The notes beneath the pieces were generated by a model, which ran no database searches, had not been told where the DNA came from, and saw only the letters and a program-made list of their open reading frames with translations. 64,000 bases of DNA from CAVSRC01 sp963732845 (GTDB lineage Bacteria; Pseudomonadota; Alphaproteobacteria; Rhizobiales; Kaistiaceae): assembly GCA_963732845.1 (NCBI GenBank), contig CAVTBE010000005.1:1-64000 (forward strand), read 5' to 3'. The stretch's first letter is position 1. Every line of letters starts with the position of its first letter. A program made the position numbers and the translations under genes. Below are positions 37,889 to 46,530 of the stretch, piece by piece.

Positions 37889-38139
37889 TGAAACTCGTCT
37901 ATTTCGCCTGGGTGCGCGAGCGTATCGGCGTCGAGTCCGAGGAAGTGACGCCGCCGGCGACGGTGGCCACGACGGACGCGCTCATCGCCTGGCTGAAGAC
38001 CCGTGGCCCCGGCTACGAGATGGCGCTTGCCGAGCCCGGCGCCGTGCGCATCGCCGTCGACAAGGTCCACGTCCCCGGCAACGTGCCGCTCGCCGGCGCG
38101 CGCGAAGTGGCGATCTTCCCGCCCATGACCGGCGGCTGA
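37888..38139 (+). CDS. moaD: Molybdopterin synthase sulfur carrier subunit
   Basis: This 83-residue ubiquitin-like protein starts MKLVYFAWVRERIGVESEEV. It ends REVAIFPPMTGG, with the C-terminal Gly-Gly that is adenylated and thiocarboxylated. With MoaE it inserts sulfur into precursor Z to form molybdopterin. It overlaps the pgsA stop and sits six bases before moaE, so all three are one transcription unit. Length and both ends are standard. Confidence 0.96.
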   Translation: MKLVYFAWVRERIGVESEEVTPPATVATTDALIAWLKTRGPGYEMALAEPGAVRIAVDKVHVPGNVPLAGAREVAIFPPMTGG

Positions 38140-38145
38140 GCGCTG

Positions 38146-38607
38146 ATGGGCGTCCCGATCATCGTCCGCGTGCAGGGGGACGATTTCGACATCGCCGCCG
38201 AGATCGAACGGGTGAAGCGCGCCGGCACGGACGTCGGTGCCGTGGTCAGCTTCACCGGCGTGTGCCGGGCCGATGGCGGCCGCCTGACGGCACTGGAACT
38301 GGAGCACTATCCCGGCATGGCGGAGGGCGAGATCGCCCGCATCGCCGAAGAGGCGGCGACGCGCTGGCCGCTCGCCGCCGTCACCGTCATCCATCGCCAC
38401 GGCCGCATCGCGGTCGGCGACAACGTGGTTCTGGTCGTCGTCGCGTCCGAGCATCGCCACGCCGCCTTCGAGGCGGCGGGCTTTCTGATGGACTACATGA
38501 AGAGCCGGGCACCCTTCTGGAAGAAGGAGCATCTGGCCGGCGACGCCGAGGGCGGCTGGGTGGAGGCGCGCGAGGCCGACGCGGAGAGCATCAAGCGCTG
38601 GCGCTAA
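38146..38607 (+). CDS. moaE: Molybdopterin synthase catalytic subunit
   Basis: This 153-residue large subunit starts MGVPIIVRVQGDDFDIAAEI. Family blocks are GAVVSFTGVCRADGGRLTAL, LELEHYPGMAEGEIARIAEE, VTVIHRHGRIAVGDNVVLVV, HAAFEAAGFLMDYMKSRAPF and WKKEHLA, with the active-site Lys residues of MKSRAPFWKKE. It partners with the adjacent MoaD. Confidence 0.96.
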   Translation: MGVPIIVRVQGDDFDIAAEIERVKRAGTDVGAVVSFTGVCRADGGRLTALELEHYPGMAEGEIARIAEEAATRWPLAAVTVIHRHGRIAVGDNVVLVVVASEHRHAAFEAAGFLMDYMKSRAPFWKKEHLAGDAEGGWVEAREADAESIKRWR

Positions 38608-38619
38608 GCCGGCGAACCA

Positions 38620-39009
38620 TCACTGATAGAGGTTGAGGCTCGCCCACTGATCCTTGGGGATCGCCGCGCCGATCTTGTATTCGAACGACTTCACCTGGAG
38701 ATGGTCCGACGTGGTGACGCAGGTGAAGGTGAACTGATACCACTTGTCGCGGCTGCGCAGCGCCGCACCCCCTCCCACCATCGTATCGCCCTTGATCTCG
38801 GGCGGCGCCAATGCGTCGACGGCGGCATGTTCCGGCCGGTAGCCGTTCTTGTCCTTGGCGATCTCGATCAGGGCCTGAAGGTTGCACGCCTGGATGAAGC
38901 GGGTGGTGCCGGAAAGCGACTTGAGCTGCTTGGTCAGTGAGGCGCTGAACGCCGCCGCAGGCAGGCTGCCGGCAATGAGAATCGCCGCCGCAACGAGGAA
39001 TCGGTTCAT
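38620..39009 (-). CDS. DUF930 family secreted protein
   Basis: This 129-residue protein starts MNRFLVAAAILIAGSLPAAA (signal peptide). Its mature part follows the DUF930 pattern: RFIQACNLQALIEIAKD, NGYRPEHAAVDALAPPEIKG, GAALRSRDKWYQFTFTCVTT, DHLQVKSFEYKIGAAIP and the end DQWASLNLYQ. Two Cys (QACN, FTCV) may pair. The family is largely confined to Rhizobiales and has no known function. It is convergent with moaE (12 bp apart) and on the same strand as ndk. Confidence 0.85.
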   Translation of the reverse strand: MNRFLVAAAILIAGSLPAAAFSASLTKQLKSLSGTTRFIQACNLQALIEIAKDKNGYRPEHAAVDALAPPEIKGDTMVGGGAALRSRDKWYQFTFTCVTTSDHLQVKSFEYKIGAAIPKDQWASLNLYQ

Positions 39010-39110
39010 GGTTCCGCCCGGAGTGGTTTCGTCAATCGAGGGAAAGGCGGCCGCGTGTGCCGCGGCCGCAGGGCTAATTGCGAAATGGGCCGGTTCGATG
39101 GCAGCGCGCG

Positions 39111-39533
39111 CTAGCCAACGATCTCGATGGCCGCGAACCAGTAGGCGATCTCATCGCGCGCGGTCTCCGGAGCGTCGGAACCATGCACCGAGTTCTCGCC
39201 GATCGAATTGGCGAAATCCTTGCGGATGGTGCCCTCGGCGGCCTTGGCCGGGTCGGTGGCGCCCATCACCTCGCGATTCCTGGCAATGGCGTTCTCGCCT
39301 TCCAGGACCTGGACGATGGTCGGGCCGGACGACATGAAGTCGCAGAGTTCGTCGAAGAACGGCCGGCCGCGATGGACGGCGTAGAAGCCCTCGGCCTGCT
39401 TGCGGCTCATCCACACGCGCTTTTGCGCGACGATCCTGAGCCCCGCCTCCTCAAGCCGGGCGTTGATCTTGCCGGTCAGATTGCGCGCGGTCGCGTCCGG
39501 TTTGATCATCGAAAAAGTACGCTCAACAGCCAT
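39111..39533 (-). CDS. ndk: Nucleoside-diphosphate kinase
   Basis: This 140-residue kinase balances (d)NTP pools. The start chosen is MAVERTFSMIKPDATARNLT (ATG 39533); an in-frame upstream start would add only MRNDP. The active-site block is NSVHGSDAPETARDEIAYWF with the phosphorylated His in VHGSD (about residue 117). RKQAEGFYAVHRGRPFFDEL and GATDPAKAAEGTIRKDFANS match the family throughout. Confidence 0.97.
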   Translation of the reverse strand: MAVERTFSMIKPDATARNLTGKINARLEEAGLRIVAQKRVWMSRKQAEGFYAVHRGRPFFDELCDFMSSGPTIVQVLEGENAIARNREVMGATDPAKAAEGTIRKDFANSIGENSVHGSDAPETARDEIAYWFAAIEIVG

Positions 39534-39644
39534 CGGGTCGTTCCTCACTGATTTGAAAGGTGGCGGGTGTCTGACAGGTGGCGGGTGTATAGCCCGGCGG
39601 ATCGCCGGCCGACAAGGCGGCGAAACGGCCGCCCGCGGGTGCCG

Positions 39645-40067
39645 TCAGAAGGCGATGAGAATCGCGCCGCCGCCGACCAGCACGACGCCCAGCCAGTTCA
39701 GCAGGCTGAGCTTCTCGCCGAGGAAGAGCACGCCGAAGATCGCCACCAGCACCACGCTCATCTTGTCGACGGGCGCAACCTGTGAGGCATTGCCGATCTT
39801 CAGCGCACGGAAATAGCAGAGCCACGAACCGCCGGTGGCCAGCCCCGAGAGGACGAGGAACAGGTAGGTGCGCGGCGACACCGAGGTCGGCGGGCGCATC
39901 TCGCCGAGGCCGATGAGGATGGCGGCGGTGACCAGCAGGATGACGATGGTGCGGATGAAGGTGGCATAGTCGGAATTGATGTTCGCGACGCCTACCTTGG
40001 CGAAGACGGCGGTGAGCGCCGCGAAGGCGGCGGACAGAACCGCCCAGAATTGCCAGCTTGCCGTCAT
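39645..40067 (-). CDS. EamA-family transporter, single-domain
   Basis: This 140-residue protein has five hydrophobic helices and one EamA domain: MTASWQFWAVLSAAFAALTA, FIRTIVILLVTAAILIGLGE, TYLFLVLSGLATGGSWLCYF, VAPVDKMSVVLVAIFGVLFL and LLNWLGVVLVGGGAILIAF. Half-size DMT proteins pair as dimers; the substrate is unknown. Its ATG overlaps the oxyR stop as ATGA, so it is translationally coupled to oxyR. This may link it to peroxide stress, but that is inference. Confidence 0.88.
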   Translation of the reverse strand: MTASWQFWAVLSAAFAALTAVFAKVGVANINSDYATFIRTIVILLVTAAILIGLGEMRPPTSVSPRTYLFLVLSGLATGGSWLCYFRALKIGNASQVAPVDKMSVVLVAIFGVLFLGEKLSLLNWLGVVLVGGGAILIAF

Positions 40068-41002
40068 GACCGCTGTCTCCTTGTCGTTGTCTGTCGGGGC
40101 GCCGCCATCCCGCCCGAGTCGGCCGGCCGCAGCAGGTCGAGGAGCGCCAGGAAATGCGCCCGCCGCGGCGAGGCCCGGCGCCAGGCGAGGCCGACGGTAC
40201 GGTAAGGCTCCGGCGCGGCAAAGCGGACCAGTGCCAGGCGCGGGTCGGCCGAAATGCCGGCATCCACCGCCATCTGCGGCAGGAGCGTGATCCCCTGCCC
40301 CGCCGCCACCAGTTGCACGACCGTGGCGATCGAGGTGGCGCCGAAGCTCCTCAGCCGCCGCGGATCGATGCGGTGGCAGACCGCCAGCGCCTGATCGCGC
40401 AGGCAATGGCCGTCTTCGAGCAGCAGCAGCTCTTCCGCCGCGATCGCCTCGGCCAGCGCCGGCGAGCGGCGGGCGTGCGGCGAGCCGGTGGGGGCGGCGA
40501 GCAGAAAGGCATCGTCGAAGGCCGCCACCTCCTCGAAGTCGCCGGTGTCGAGCGGCAGGCTCGCCACGATCGCGTCGAGGCCGCCGTCGGCCAGTTCCTC
40601 GACGAGCTGCGCGGTGATCGTCTCGCGCACGACCAGTTGCAGGGCCGGGTGCTCCCGCGCCGCACGCGACAACAGTCGCGGCAGCAGGAAAGGCGCCATC
40701 GACGGGATGATGCCGAGGCGGAGCGGCCCGGCAAGCGGGCCGCTGCCGGCGCGCGCCAGATCCTCGAGGTCGCGCACGACGGCAAGGATGTGGGTGACAC
40801 GCGCTTCGACGTCCCGCCCGAGTTCGGTCAGGCTGGCGCCATCCGGCCCGCGCTCGACCAGGGCGCCGCCGAGCGAAGTCTCAAGCTCGCGCAGTTGCAT
40901 GGACAGTGCCGGCTGGGAAATGCCCGAGGCGTCCGCCGCCCGCCCGAAATGGCCGGAGGCGGCCAGCGCATGGAAATAACGAAGCTGCCGCAGGGTGACC
41001 AT
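40064..41002 (-). CDS. oxyR: OxyR, peroxide-sensing LysR-family regulator
   Basis: This 312-residue regulator starts MVTLRQLRYFHALAASGHFG. The winged HTH covers about residues 1-60 (RAADASGISQPALSMQLREL). The sensing domain has LLEDGHCLRDQALAVCH with Cys200 and Cys209, spaced exactly as the disulfide-forming Cys199 and Cys208 of E. coli OxyR. ATSIATVVQLVAAGQGITLL follows. It is divergent from katG across 174 bp. A palindrome sits three bases upstream of its start, which suggests autoregulation. The motifs make OxyR far more likely than a generic LysR. Confidence 0.95.
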   Translation of the reverse strand: MVTLRQLRYFHALAASGHFGRAADASGISQPALSMQLRELETSLGGALVERGPDGASLTELGRDVEARVTHILAVVRDLEDLARAGSGPLAGPLRLGIIPSMAPFLLPRLLSRAAREHPALQLVVRETITAQLVEELADGGLDAIVASLPLDTGDFEEVAAFDDAFLLAAPTGSPHARRSPALAEAIAAEELLLLEDGHCLRDQALAVCHRIDPRRLRSFGATSIATVVQLVAAGQGITLLPQMAVDAGISADPRLALVRFAAPEPYRTVGLAWRRASPRRAHFLALLDLLRPADSGGMAAPRQTTTRRQRS

Positions 41003-41004
41003 GA

Positions 41005-41023
41005 CGATAAGAATAGCTTATCG
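41005..41023. promoter_or_regulatory. Palindrome in the oxyR-katG intergenic region, likely OxyR operator
   Basis: CGATAAGAATAGCTTATCG has 6-bp arms (CGATAA/TTATCG) around a 7-base centre and fits the LysR-type dyad spacing. It ends next to the oxyR start codon and is about 155 bp from katG. The dyad is what I see; OxyR binding is inferred from the divergent pair. Confidence 0.6.
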
Positions 41024-41176
41024 GCACGTCATGACAATATGATTGGATTTTATCGTGCCGACCTGCCACCTTTCCTCCAAACGCAGCCGCCTTAGCTTCA
41101 CGCAAACGATTCGGTTTCGGCCGGACGTGCGGTGTGCGTTAACCCGATACCCCCCGGAGGAGGCTCAGAGAGAAAC

Positions 41177-43393
41177 ATGGACGCAAAGGCCGATAACGCA
41201 GGCAAATGCCCGGTCGTGCACGGGACCACAAGCATGGGCATGCGGTCGAACAGCGACTGGTGGCCGAACCAGCTCAATCTCAGGATTCTCCACCAGAACT
41301 CCTACCTGTCCAACCCCATGGGCGTGGCGTTCGACTATGCGCAGGCATTCAAGTCGCTCGACCTCAAGGCCGTGAAGGCCGACCTCAGCGCGTTGATGAC
41401 CGAATCGCAGGACTGGTGGCCGGCCGATTATGGCCACTACGGCGGGCTGTTCATCCGCATGGCCTGGCACTCGGCGGGCACCTATCGCACCGGCGACGGG
41501 CGCGGTGGCGCCGGCGGCGGCCAGCAGCGCTTCGCGCCGCTCAACTCGTGGCCGGACAACGGCAATCTCGACAAGGCGCGGCGCCTGCTGTGGCCGGTCA
41601 AGCAGAAATACGGCAACAAGATTTCCTGGGCCGACATGATCATCCTCGCCGGTAACGTCGCGCTGGAGTCGATGGGCTTCGAGACCTTCGGTTTCGGCGG
41701 CGGGCGCGCCGATACCTGGGAACCGGAGGAGGACGTCTACTGGGGCGGTGAGATGGAGTGGCTTGCCACCAGCGACAAGGCCAACAGCCGCTATTCCGGC
41801 GAGCGCGACCTGGAAAACCCGCTGGCCGCGGTGCAGATGGGCCTGATCTACGTGAACCCGGAGGGACCTGACGGCAATCCCGATCCCATCGCCTCGGGCC
41901 GCGACATCCGCGAGACGTTCGCGCGCATGGCGATGAACGACTACGAGACGGTGGCGCTCACCGCCGGCGGCCACACCTTCGGCAAGACCCACGGCGCCGG
42001 TCCGGCCAGCAATGTCGGCCCCGAGCCTGAGGCCGCGCCGATCGAGGCGATGGGCCTCGGCTGGCTGTCGAGCTGGAAGAGCGGCAAGGGCGTCGACGCC
42101 ATCACCTCAGGCCTCGAAGGGGCGTGGACGTCGACCCCGACGCGCTGGGACATGGGCTATTTCCACGTCCTGTTCAAATACGAGTGGGAGAAGACCAAGA
42201 GCCCGGCGGGCGCCTGGATCTGGCGACCGATCGGTCTTGAGGAGAAGGACATGGCGCCGGAGGTCGACGGTTCGGGCAGACAAGTCCCGATCATGATGTC
42301 GACCGCCGACATGGCCATGAAGATGGACCCGATCTACGGGCCGATCTCGAAGCACTTCATGGAGCATCCGGACGAGTTCGCCGACGCCTTCGCCCGCGCC
42401 TGGTTCAAGCTGACCCACCGCGACATGGGCCCCAAGGCCCGCTATCTCGGCCCGGAGGTTCCGAAAGAGGACCTGATCTGGCAGGACCCGCTGCCGGCCG
42501 TCGACCACAAGCTGATCAGCGCCAAGGACATCAAGGCGCTCAAGGAAGAGATCCTGGAGTTGGGCCTGTCCGTCTCCCAACTGGTTTCGACCGCCTGGGC
42601 GTCCGCCGCGACCTTCCGCGGCTCCGACAAGCGCGGCGGCGCCAACGGTGCCCGCATCCGCCTGGCACCCCAGAAGGGCTGGGCGGTCAACGAGCCGGCC
42701 AAGCTCGCCAAGGTGCTGAAGACGCTGGAGGCCATCCAGGAGGACTTCAACGCCTCGGCCACGCGCGGCAAGCAGGTGTCGCTCGCCGACCTGATCGTGC
42801 TCGGCGGCGTGGCGGCCATCGAGAAGGCCGCCGAGAAGGCCGGACACAAGGTGACCGTCCCCTTCACCCCCGGCCGTACCGACGCGACGGCGGAGCAGAC
42901 CGATGTCGAGGCCTTCGCCCCGCTCGAGCCGGTGTCCGACGGCTTCCGCAACTACCAGAAGACGCGCTTCACCATCTCGCCCGAGGAGCTTCTGGTCGAC
43001 AAGGCGCAACTGCTGACGCTGACCGCGCCCGAGATGACCGTGCTGGTCGGTGGCCTGCGCGTGCTCGGCGCCAACCACGGACGCTCGAAGCACGGCGTCT
43101 TCACCCGCAAGCGCGAGGCGCTCACCAACGACTTCTTCGTCAATCTGCTCGACATGGGCACGGAATGGACGCCGACCTCCGAGGACGAGGACATCTTCGA
43201 GGGCCGTGACCGCAAGACCGGCAAGGTCAAGTGGACCGCCACCCGCGTCGATCTCGTCTTCGGTTCGAACGCGCAGTTGCGGGCTCTGGCGGAAGTCTAC
43301 GGCCAGGACCACGCGGAGAAGAAGTTCGTGAAGGACTTCGTGGCGGCGTGGACCAAGGTCATGGAGGCCGACCGCTTCGACCTGCACCGCTGA
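41177..43393 (+). CDS. katG: Catalase-peroxidase
   Basis: This 738-residue bifunctional haem enzyme removes H2O2. The start is MDAKADNAGKCPVVHGTTSM (ATG 41177, preceded by GGAGGAGGCTCAGAG). The N-terminal domain holds FIRMAWHSAGTYRTGDGRGG with Trp97 and distal His98, QMGLIYVNPEGPDGNPDP with Tyr225, and FARMAMNDYETVALTAGGHT with Met251 and the proximal His. Trp97-Tyr225-Met251 is the covalent adduct needed for catalase activity. The second, haem-free domain includes STAWASAATFRGSDKRGGAN. It is divergent from oxyR and followed by a hairpin terminator. Confidence 0.98.
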   Translation: MDAKADNAGKCPVVHGTTSMGMRSNSDWWPNQLNLRILHQNSYLSNPMGVAFDYAQAFKSLDLKAVKADLSALMTESQDWWPADYGHYGGLFIRMAWHSAGTYRTGDGRGGAGGGQQRFAPLNSWPDNGNLDKARRLLWPVKQKYGNKISWADMIILAGNVALESMGFETFGFGGGRADTWEPEEDVYWGGEMEWLATSDKANSRYSGERDLENPLAAVQMGLIYVNPEGPDGNPDPIASGRDIRETFARMAMNDYETVALTAGGHTFGKTHGAGPASNVGPEPEAAPIEAMGLGWLSSWKSGKGVDAITSGLEGAWTSTPTRWDMGYFHVLFKYEWEKTKSPAGAWIWRPIGLEEKDMAPEVDGSGRQVPIMMSTADMAMKMDPIYGPISKHFMEHPDEFADAFARAWFKLTHRDMGPKARYLGPEVPKEDLIWQDPLPAVDHKLISAKDIKALKEEILELGLSVSQLVSTAWASAATFRGSDKRGGANGARIRLAPQKGWAVNEPAKLAKVLKTLEAIQEDFNASATRGKQVSLADLIVLGGVAAIEKAAEKAGHKVTVPFTPGRTDATAEQTDVEAFAPLEPVSDGFRNYQKTRFTISPEELLVDKAQLLTLTAPEMTVLVGGLRVLGANHGRSKHGVFTRKREALTNDFFVNLLDMGTEWTPTSEDEDIFEGRDRKTGKVKWTATRVDLVFGSNAQLRALAEVYGQDHAEKKFVKDFVAAWTKVMEADRFDLHR

Positions 43394-43427
43394 CGGGCGG
43401 CGACAGACGCATCACTGGGGGAAGGAT

Positions 43428-43456
43428 GAAACGCCGGGCTTCGCGCCCGGCGTTTC
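43428..43456 (+). terminator. Hairpin terminator after katG
   Basis: GAAACGCCGGGC (43428-43439) and GCCCGGCGTTTC (43445-43456) form a perfect 12-bp stem with a 5-base loop. Only a short T-rich tail follows (the arm ends in TTTC), so termination may be moderate. Confidence 0.75.
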
Positions 43457-43597
43457 TGATTGACCGTCCGCGCATCCAACGACCACCCGGATCGGGCGGC
43501 GCTGTCGGACGACACTACAGCCCGAACTTTCGTCTCTGTCTTTCAACTGTCATATTAACGAGCCAATTGCCCGGTACGTGCTTTGGGGGGAACGACC

Positions 43598-44542
43598 ATG
43601 GGTGACGTTCATGTGGTCTTCGGCAGCGGGCCGGTCGGCCGGGCGCTGATCGACGCGCTTGTCAAACGCGGCCTGCCGGTACGCGTCGTCTGCCGCACGC
43701 CATCAAACCTGCCGGACGGCGTCGAAACGGCCGCCGGCGATGCGGCCAACCCGGCTTTCGCCACGGCAGCCGCAAAGGACGCCGCCGCCGTCTATCAGTG
43801 CCTGAGCCCGCCCTATCACCGCTGGGGCGATCTCTTCCCGCCGCTGCAGCACGCGGCTGTCGCTGCCGCGCAAGCCGCCGATGCCCGCTACGTCTCGTTC
43901 GAGAATCTCTACATGTACGGCGACACGCACGGTGCGCCACTCAGCGAGGACCTGCCACATGCGGCCACGACACGCAAAGGCAAGGTGCGTGCCGCCATGG
44001 CGGCGGAGTTGAGGGCGCTCGCCGAAGCCGGCGACCTCGCGGTGGCAACCGCTCGGGCGTCGGATTACTTCGGGCCGCGGGCGCGCGAGCAGTCGCCGCT
44101 GGGAACGCGCGTAATCGGCCGCGCGCTTGCCGGAAAATCGGCACAGGTCGTGGGCGATCCCGACCAGCCGCACAGCTACTCCTATCTGCCGGACATCGGC
44201 GGCGTGCTGGCCACGCTCGGCACCGACGACCGTGCGGTCGGCGCGGTCTGGCATGTGCCTAACGCACCGGCGGGCACGACGCGCGCGCTGATTGCCATGA
44301 TCGCCGCCGAGCTTGGGCATGACATCACGGTCGCTTCCACACCGAAGCTGCTTCTGCGGGTGCTCGGCCTGTTCAGTCCGGTCGTCGGCGAGCTGGACGA
44401 GATGCTCTACGAATTCGAGCAGCCCTTCGTGGTCGACAGCAGCAAGTTCGAGACGACCTTCGGGACGGGAGCGACGCCGTTGGCGCAGTCGGTTCCGGAA
44501 ACCGTCGCCTGGTGGCGTGCCCTGGCCGATTCGCAGCGCTGA
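43598..44542 (+). CDS. NAD(P)-dependent epimerase/dehydratase-like protein
   Basis: This 314-residue atypical SDR starts MGDVHVVFGSGPVGRALIDA, a Rossmann glycine motif GSGPVG. A basic RVVCRTPSN follows and suggests NADPH. Later blocks are YVSFENLYMYGDTHGAPLSE with the YxxxD-like YMYGD region, TARASDYFGPRAREQSPLG and SYSYLPDIGGVLATLGTDDR. The classic YxxxK is not obvious, so it may act as a reductase or be a binding protein. Substrate unknown. The ATG at 43598 follows TTTGGGGGGAACG. Confidence 0.82.
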   Translation: MGDVHVVFGSGPVGRALIDALVKRGLPVRVVCRTPSNLPDGVETAAGDAANPAFATAAAKDAAAVYQCLSPPYHRWGDLFPPLQHAAVAAAQAADARYVSFENLYMYGDTHGAPLSEDLPHAATTRKGKVRAAMAAELRALAEAGDLAVATARASDYFGPRAREQSPLGTRVIGRALAGKSAQVVGDPDQPHSYSYLPDIGGVLATLGTDDRAVGAVWHVPNAPAGTTRALIAMIAAELGHDITVASTPKLLLRVLGLFSPVVGELDEMLYEFEQPFVVDSSKFETTFGTGATPLAQSVPETVAWWRALADSQR

Positions 44543-44638
44543 AGCGGCGCGCGGTGTCGCCGGCGCACGGCATGGCCTTCCCTCCCGCCCTTCACGTCAG
44601 TACCCTTGACCTATCTTCGTCCGCGCCAGGATCAAGCC

Positions 44639-45154
44639 ATGCAGAGCCATTTTGCGATGTTCGCCGCCTATAACCGCTGGGCGAATGCTCGCCTCTACGA
44701 GGCGGCGGCGAAACTACCCGACGCCGATTATCGTGCCGACCGCGGTGCCTTCTTCGGCTCGCTCCACGGAACCCTCAACCACCTGCTGGTCACCGACCGC
44801 ATCTGGATGCGCCGCTTCACCGGCCAGGGGCCGCAGCCAACGCGGCTCGACGAGATCCTGTTCGACGACCTCGCGCCATTAGCGCAAGCACGCCAGGCCG
44901 AGGACGAACGCATCATCGCCTATGTCGATGGCCTCGACGAAGCGACGCTCGCCGGCACCTTCAGCTATCGCACCATCACCAGACCGGCCGACATCATCCA
45001 GAAGCTGGCGCCGGCCCTGGCGCACTTCTTCAACCACCAGACCCATCATCGCGGTCAGGCGCACACGCTGCTGACCATCGCCGCCGGCAGGGACGCCGCA
45101 CCGTCGCTCGATCTGATCTACTTCCAGCGGGAGACGGGGGTCGGGCTCGGCTGA
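44639..45154 (+). CDS. DinB family protein
   Basis: This 171-residue four-helix-bundle protein starts MQSHFAMFAAYNRWANARLY. FFGSLHGTLNHLLVTDRIWM contributes the first metal His and HFFNHQTHHRGQAHTLL the second pair, the full DinB/YfiT metal triad. Such proteins are often thiol-dependent S-transferases or stress proteins; the substrate is unknown. A TTG at 44606 would add 11 residues without support. Confidence 0.88.
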   Translation: MQSHFAMFAAYNRWANARLYEAAAKLPDADYRADRGAFFGSLHGTLNHLLVTDRIWMRRFTGQGPQPTRLDEILFDDLAPLAQARQAEDERIIAYVDGLDEATLAGTFSYRTITRPADIIQKLAPALAHFFNHQTHHRGQAHTLLTIAAGRDAAPSLDLIYFQRETGVGLG

Positions 45155-45177
45155 CTGACGCGCCCGGCCCCCCTGCC

Positions 45178-46230
45178 CTACAGCCCGCGCCGGGTGTTCT
45201 TGGCCTTCATGACGTTCTTCACCATGCGGCCGAAGTCGCGGTCGCGGGCCCGGCGCTCGTGCAGGGCGGCGGAATTGTGGGCGTCCTCGCGGGCGAGCTT
45301 CTGGAAGCGGGCGTAGCGCACCGCATCGAGCCTGCCGTCGTCAAGCGCTGCGCGCACGGCACAGCCGGGCTCGCTCTCGTGGCTGCAATCGGCGAAGCGG
45401 CAGGTCGCCGCCAGCGCAAGGATGTCGGCGAAGACATCCTCGATCCCGCCGCCAGTGTCGGTAACCTGCAGTTCGCGCATGCCGGGCGTATCCATCAGCA
45501 ATCCGCCCGCCGCCAGCCGATGAAGCGAGCGCCCGCTCGTGGTGTGGCGGCCGTGGGCGTCGCCCGCGCGGATCGGCGCGGTCGCCAGATCGTCTCCGGT
45601 CAGCGTGTTGACCAGGGTCGACTTGCCGACCCCGGACGAGCCCATCAGCGCCACCGTCTGGCCATTGCCGCACCACGGCCTGAGGATCGCGGCCTGATCC
45701 GGTGCGCGGGCATCGAGGCACTCGACCAGCAGCCCGGGCATCAGCTTCGCCGCGCCGGCCACATATGGCCGTGCGTCTTTGGCAAGATCGGCCTTGGTGA
45801 GGACGATCACCGGCGTCACGCCCGCCTCGCGGGCGAGTGCCAGATAGCGTTCAAGCCGGGCGAGATTGAAGTCCTGATTGCAGGATGTGACGACGAACAG
45901 CGTGTCGACATTGGCGGCGATGAGCTGGATGCGCCGCCCGGTGCCCGCCGCCTTGCGCTTGAACAGGCTCTTGCGTTCGAGGATGCGTTCCGGCGCCCCG
46001 CTGATGCGGTCGACGAGCAGCCAGTCGCCCACGGTCGCGTGGGCTTCATCGCCCTCGCCGAAGAACGGCGGCATGCGCCCGTCGAATTCAGGGCCCTTCA
46101 CATCCAGACTGCCGCGGTGAACGGCAAATACGCGCACCGGATGAGAACGCGCCAGATCGGCAACGCTCAACTGCGATTGAAAGAACTGCGACCAGCCATA
46201 GTCGGCCAGTGAACTAGGTTTGTTGGTCAT
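45178..46230 (-). CDS. rsgA: Ribosome small-subunit biogenesis GTPase RsgA
   Basis: This 350-residue circularly permuted GTPase checks 30S maturation. The start MTNKPSSLADYGWSQFFQSQ leads into an OB fold (GRMPPFFGEGDEAHATVGDW). The permuted G motifs appear in the order G4 VIVLTKADL, G1 ALMGSSGVGKSTLVNTL and G3 LLMDTPGMRELQV. The C-terminal zinc site is CRFADCSHESEPGC, followed by the helical tail KNVMKAKNTRRGL. A 16-codon open frame with a strong ribosome site lies 140 bp upstream. Confidence 0.96.
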   Translation of the reverse strand: MTNKPSSLADYGWSQFFQSQLSVADLARSHPVRVFAVHRGSLDVKGPEFDGRMPPFFGEGDEAHATVGDWLLVDRISGAPERILERKSLFKRKAAGTGRRIQLIAANVDTLFVVTSCNQDFNLARLERYLALAREAGVTPVIVLTKADLAKDARPYVAGAAKLMPGLLVECLDARAPDQAAILRPWCGNGQTVALMGSSGVGKSTLVNTLTGDDLATAPIRAGDAHGRHTTSGRSLHRLAAGGLLMDTPGMRELQVTDTGGGIEDVFADILALAATCRFADCSHESEPGCAVRAALDDGRLDAVRYARFQKLAREDAHNSAALHERRARDRDFGRMVKNVMKAKNTRRGL

Positions 46231-46530
46231 CGGTCTCGACCGTTTCGGCTTCGCGGGCAAGCGAAGCGAGCAACAACACGCCACCATGGGGCAGCGGACG
46301 AAGTCTTATGCTGGTCGAGACGAACGCCGGCAGCGGTAGCCGGCGAAAATTCACACGGGTCCGGTACCGCTCAGGCGGCGATCCCCTCGCCAGCGGGGAG
46401 GCGGGCAATGACCGAAGACATAAACGCTCCTTGTGGCTGGCGCCGCCCGGCGGGCGGCTCTCATTTGGGACAGGGTTCTGATACGCCCCGCGGCGGCGGG
46501 GTGCAAGGGCGGCAAGTTTTCGGTGGCGCT
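46231..46530. other. Upstream region of rsgA
   Basis: These 300 bases contain a candidate leader peptide (46371-46421) and a GC-rich inverted repeat around gccggc...gccggc at about 46328-46346, downstream of it in the transcript. No larger gene is credible. Confidence 0.4.
46371..46421 (-). CDS. Candidate 16-residue leader peptide upstream of rsgA
   Basis: The ATG at 46421 has AAGGAG five bases upstream and encodes MSSVIARLPAGEGIAA, then TGA. The stop is 140 bp before the rsgA ATG on the same strand. The ribosome site is among the best in the window for such a short frame. A role as a regulatory leader is inference; comparative conservation would be needed. Confidence 0.4.
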   Translation of the reverse strand: MSSVIARLPAGEGIAA

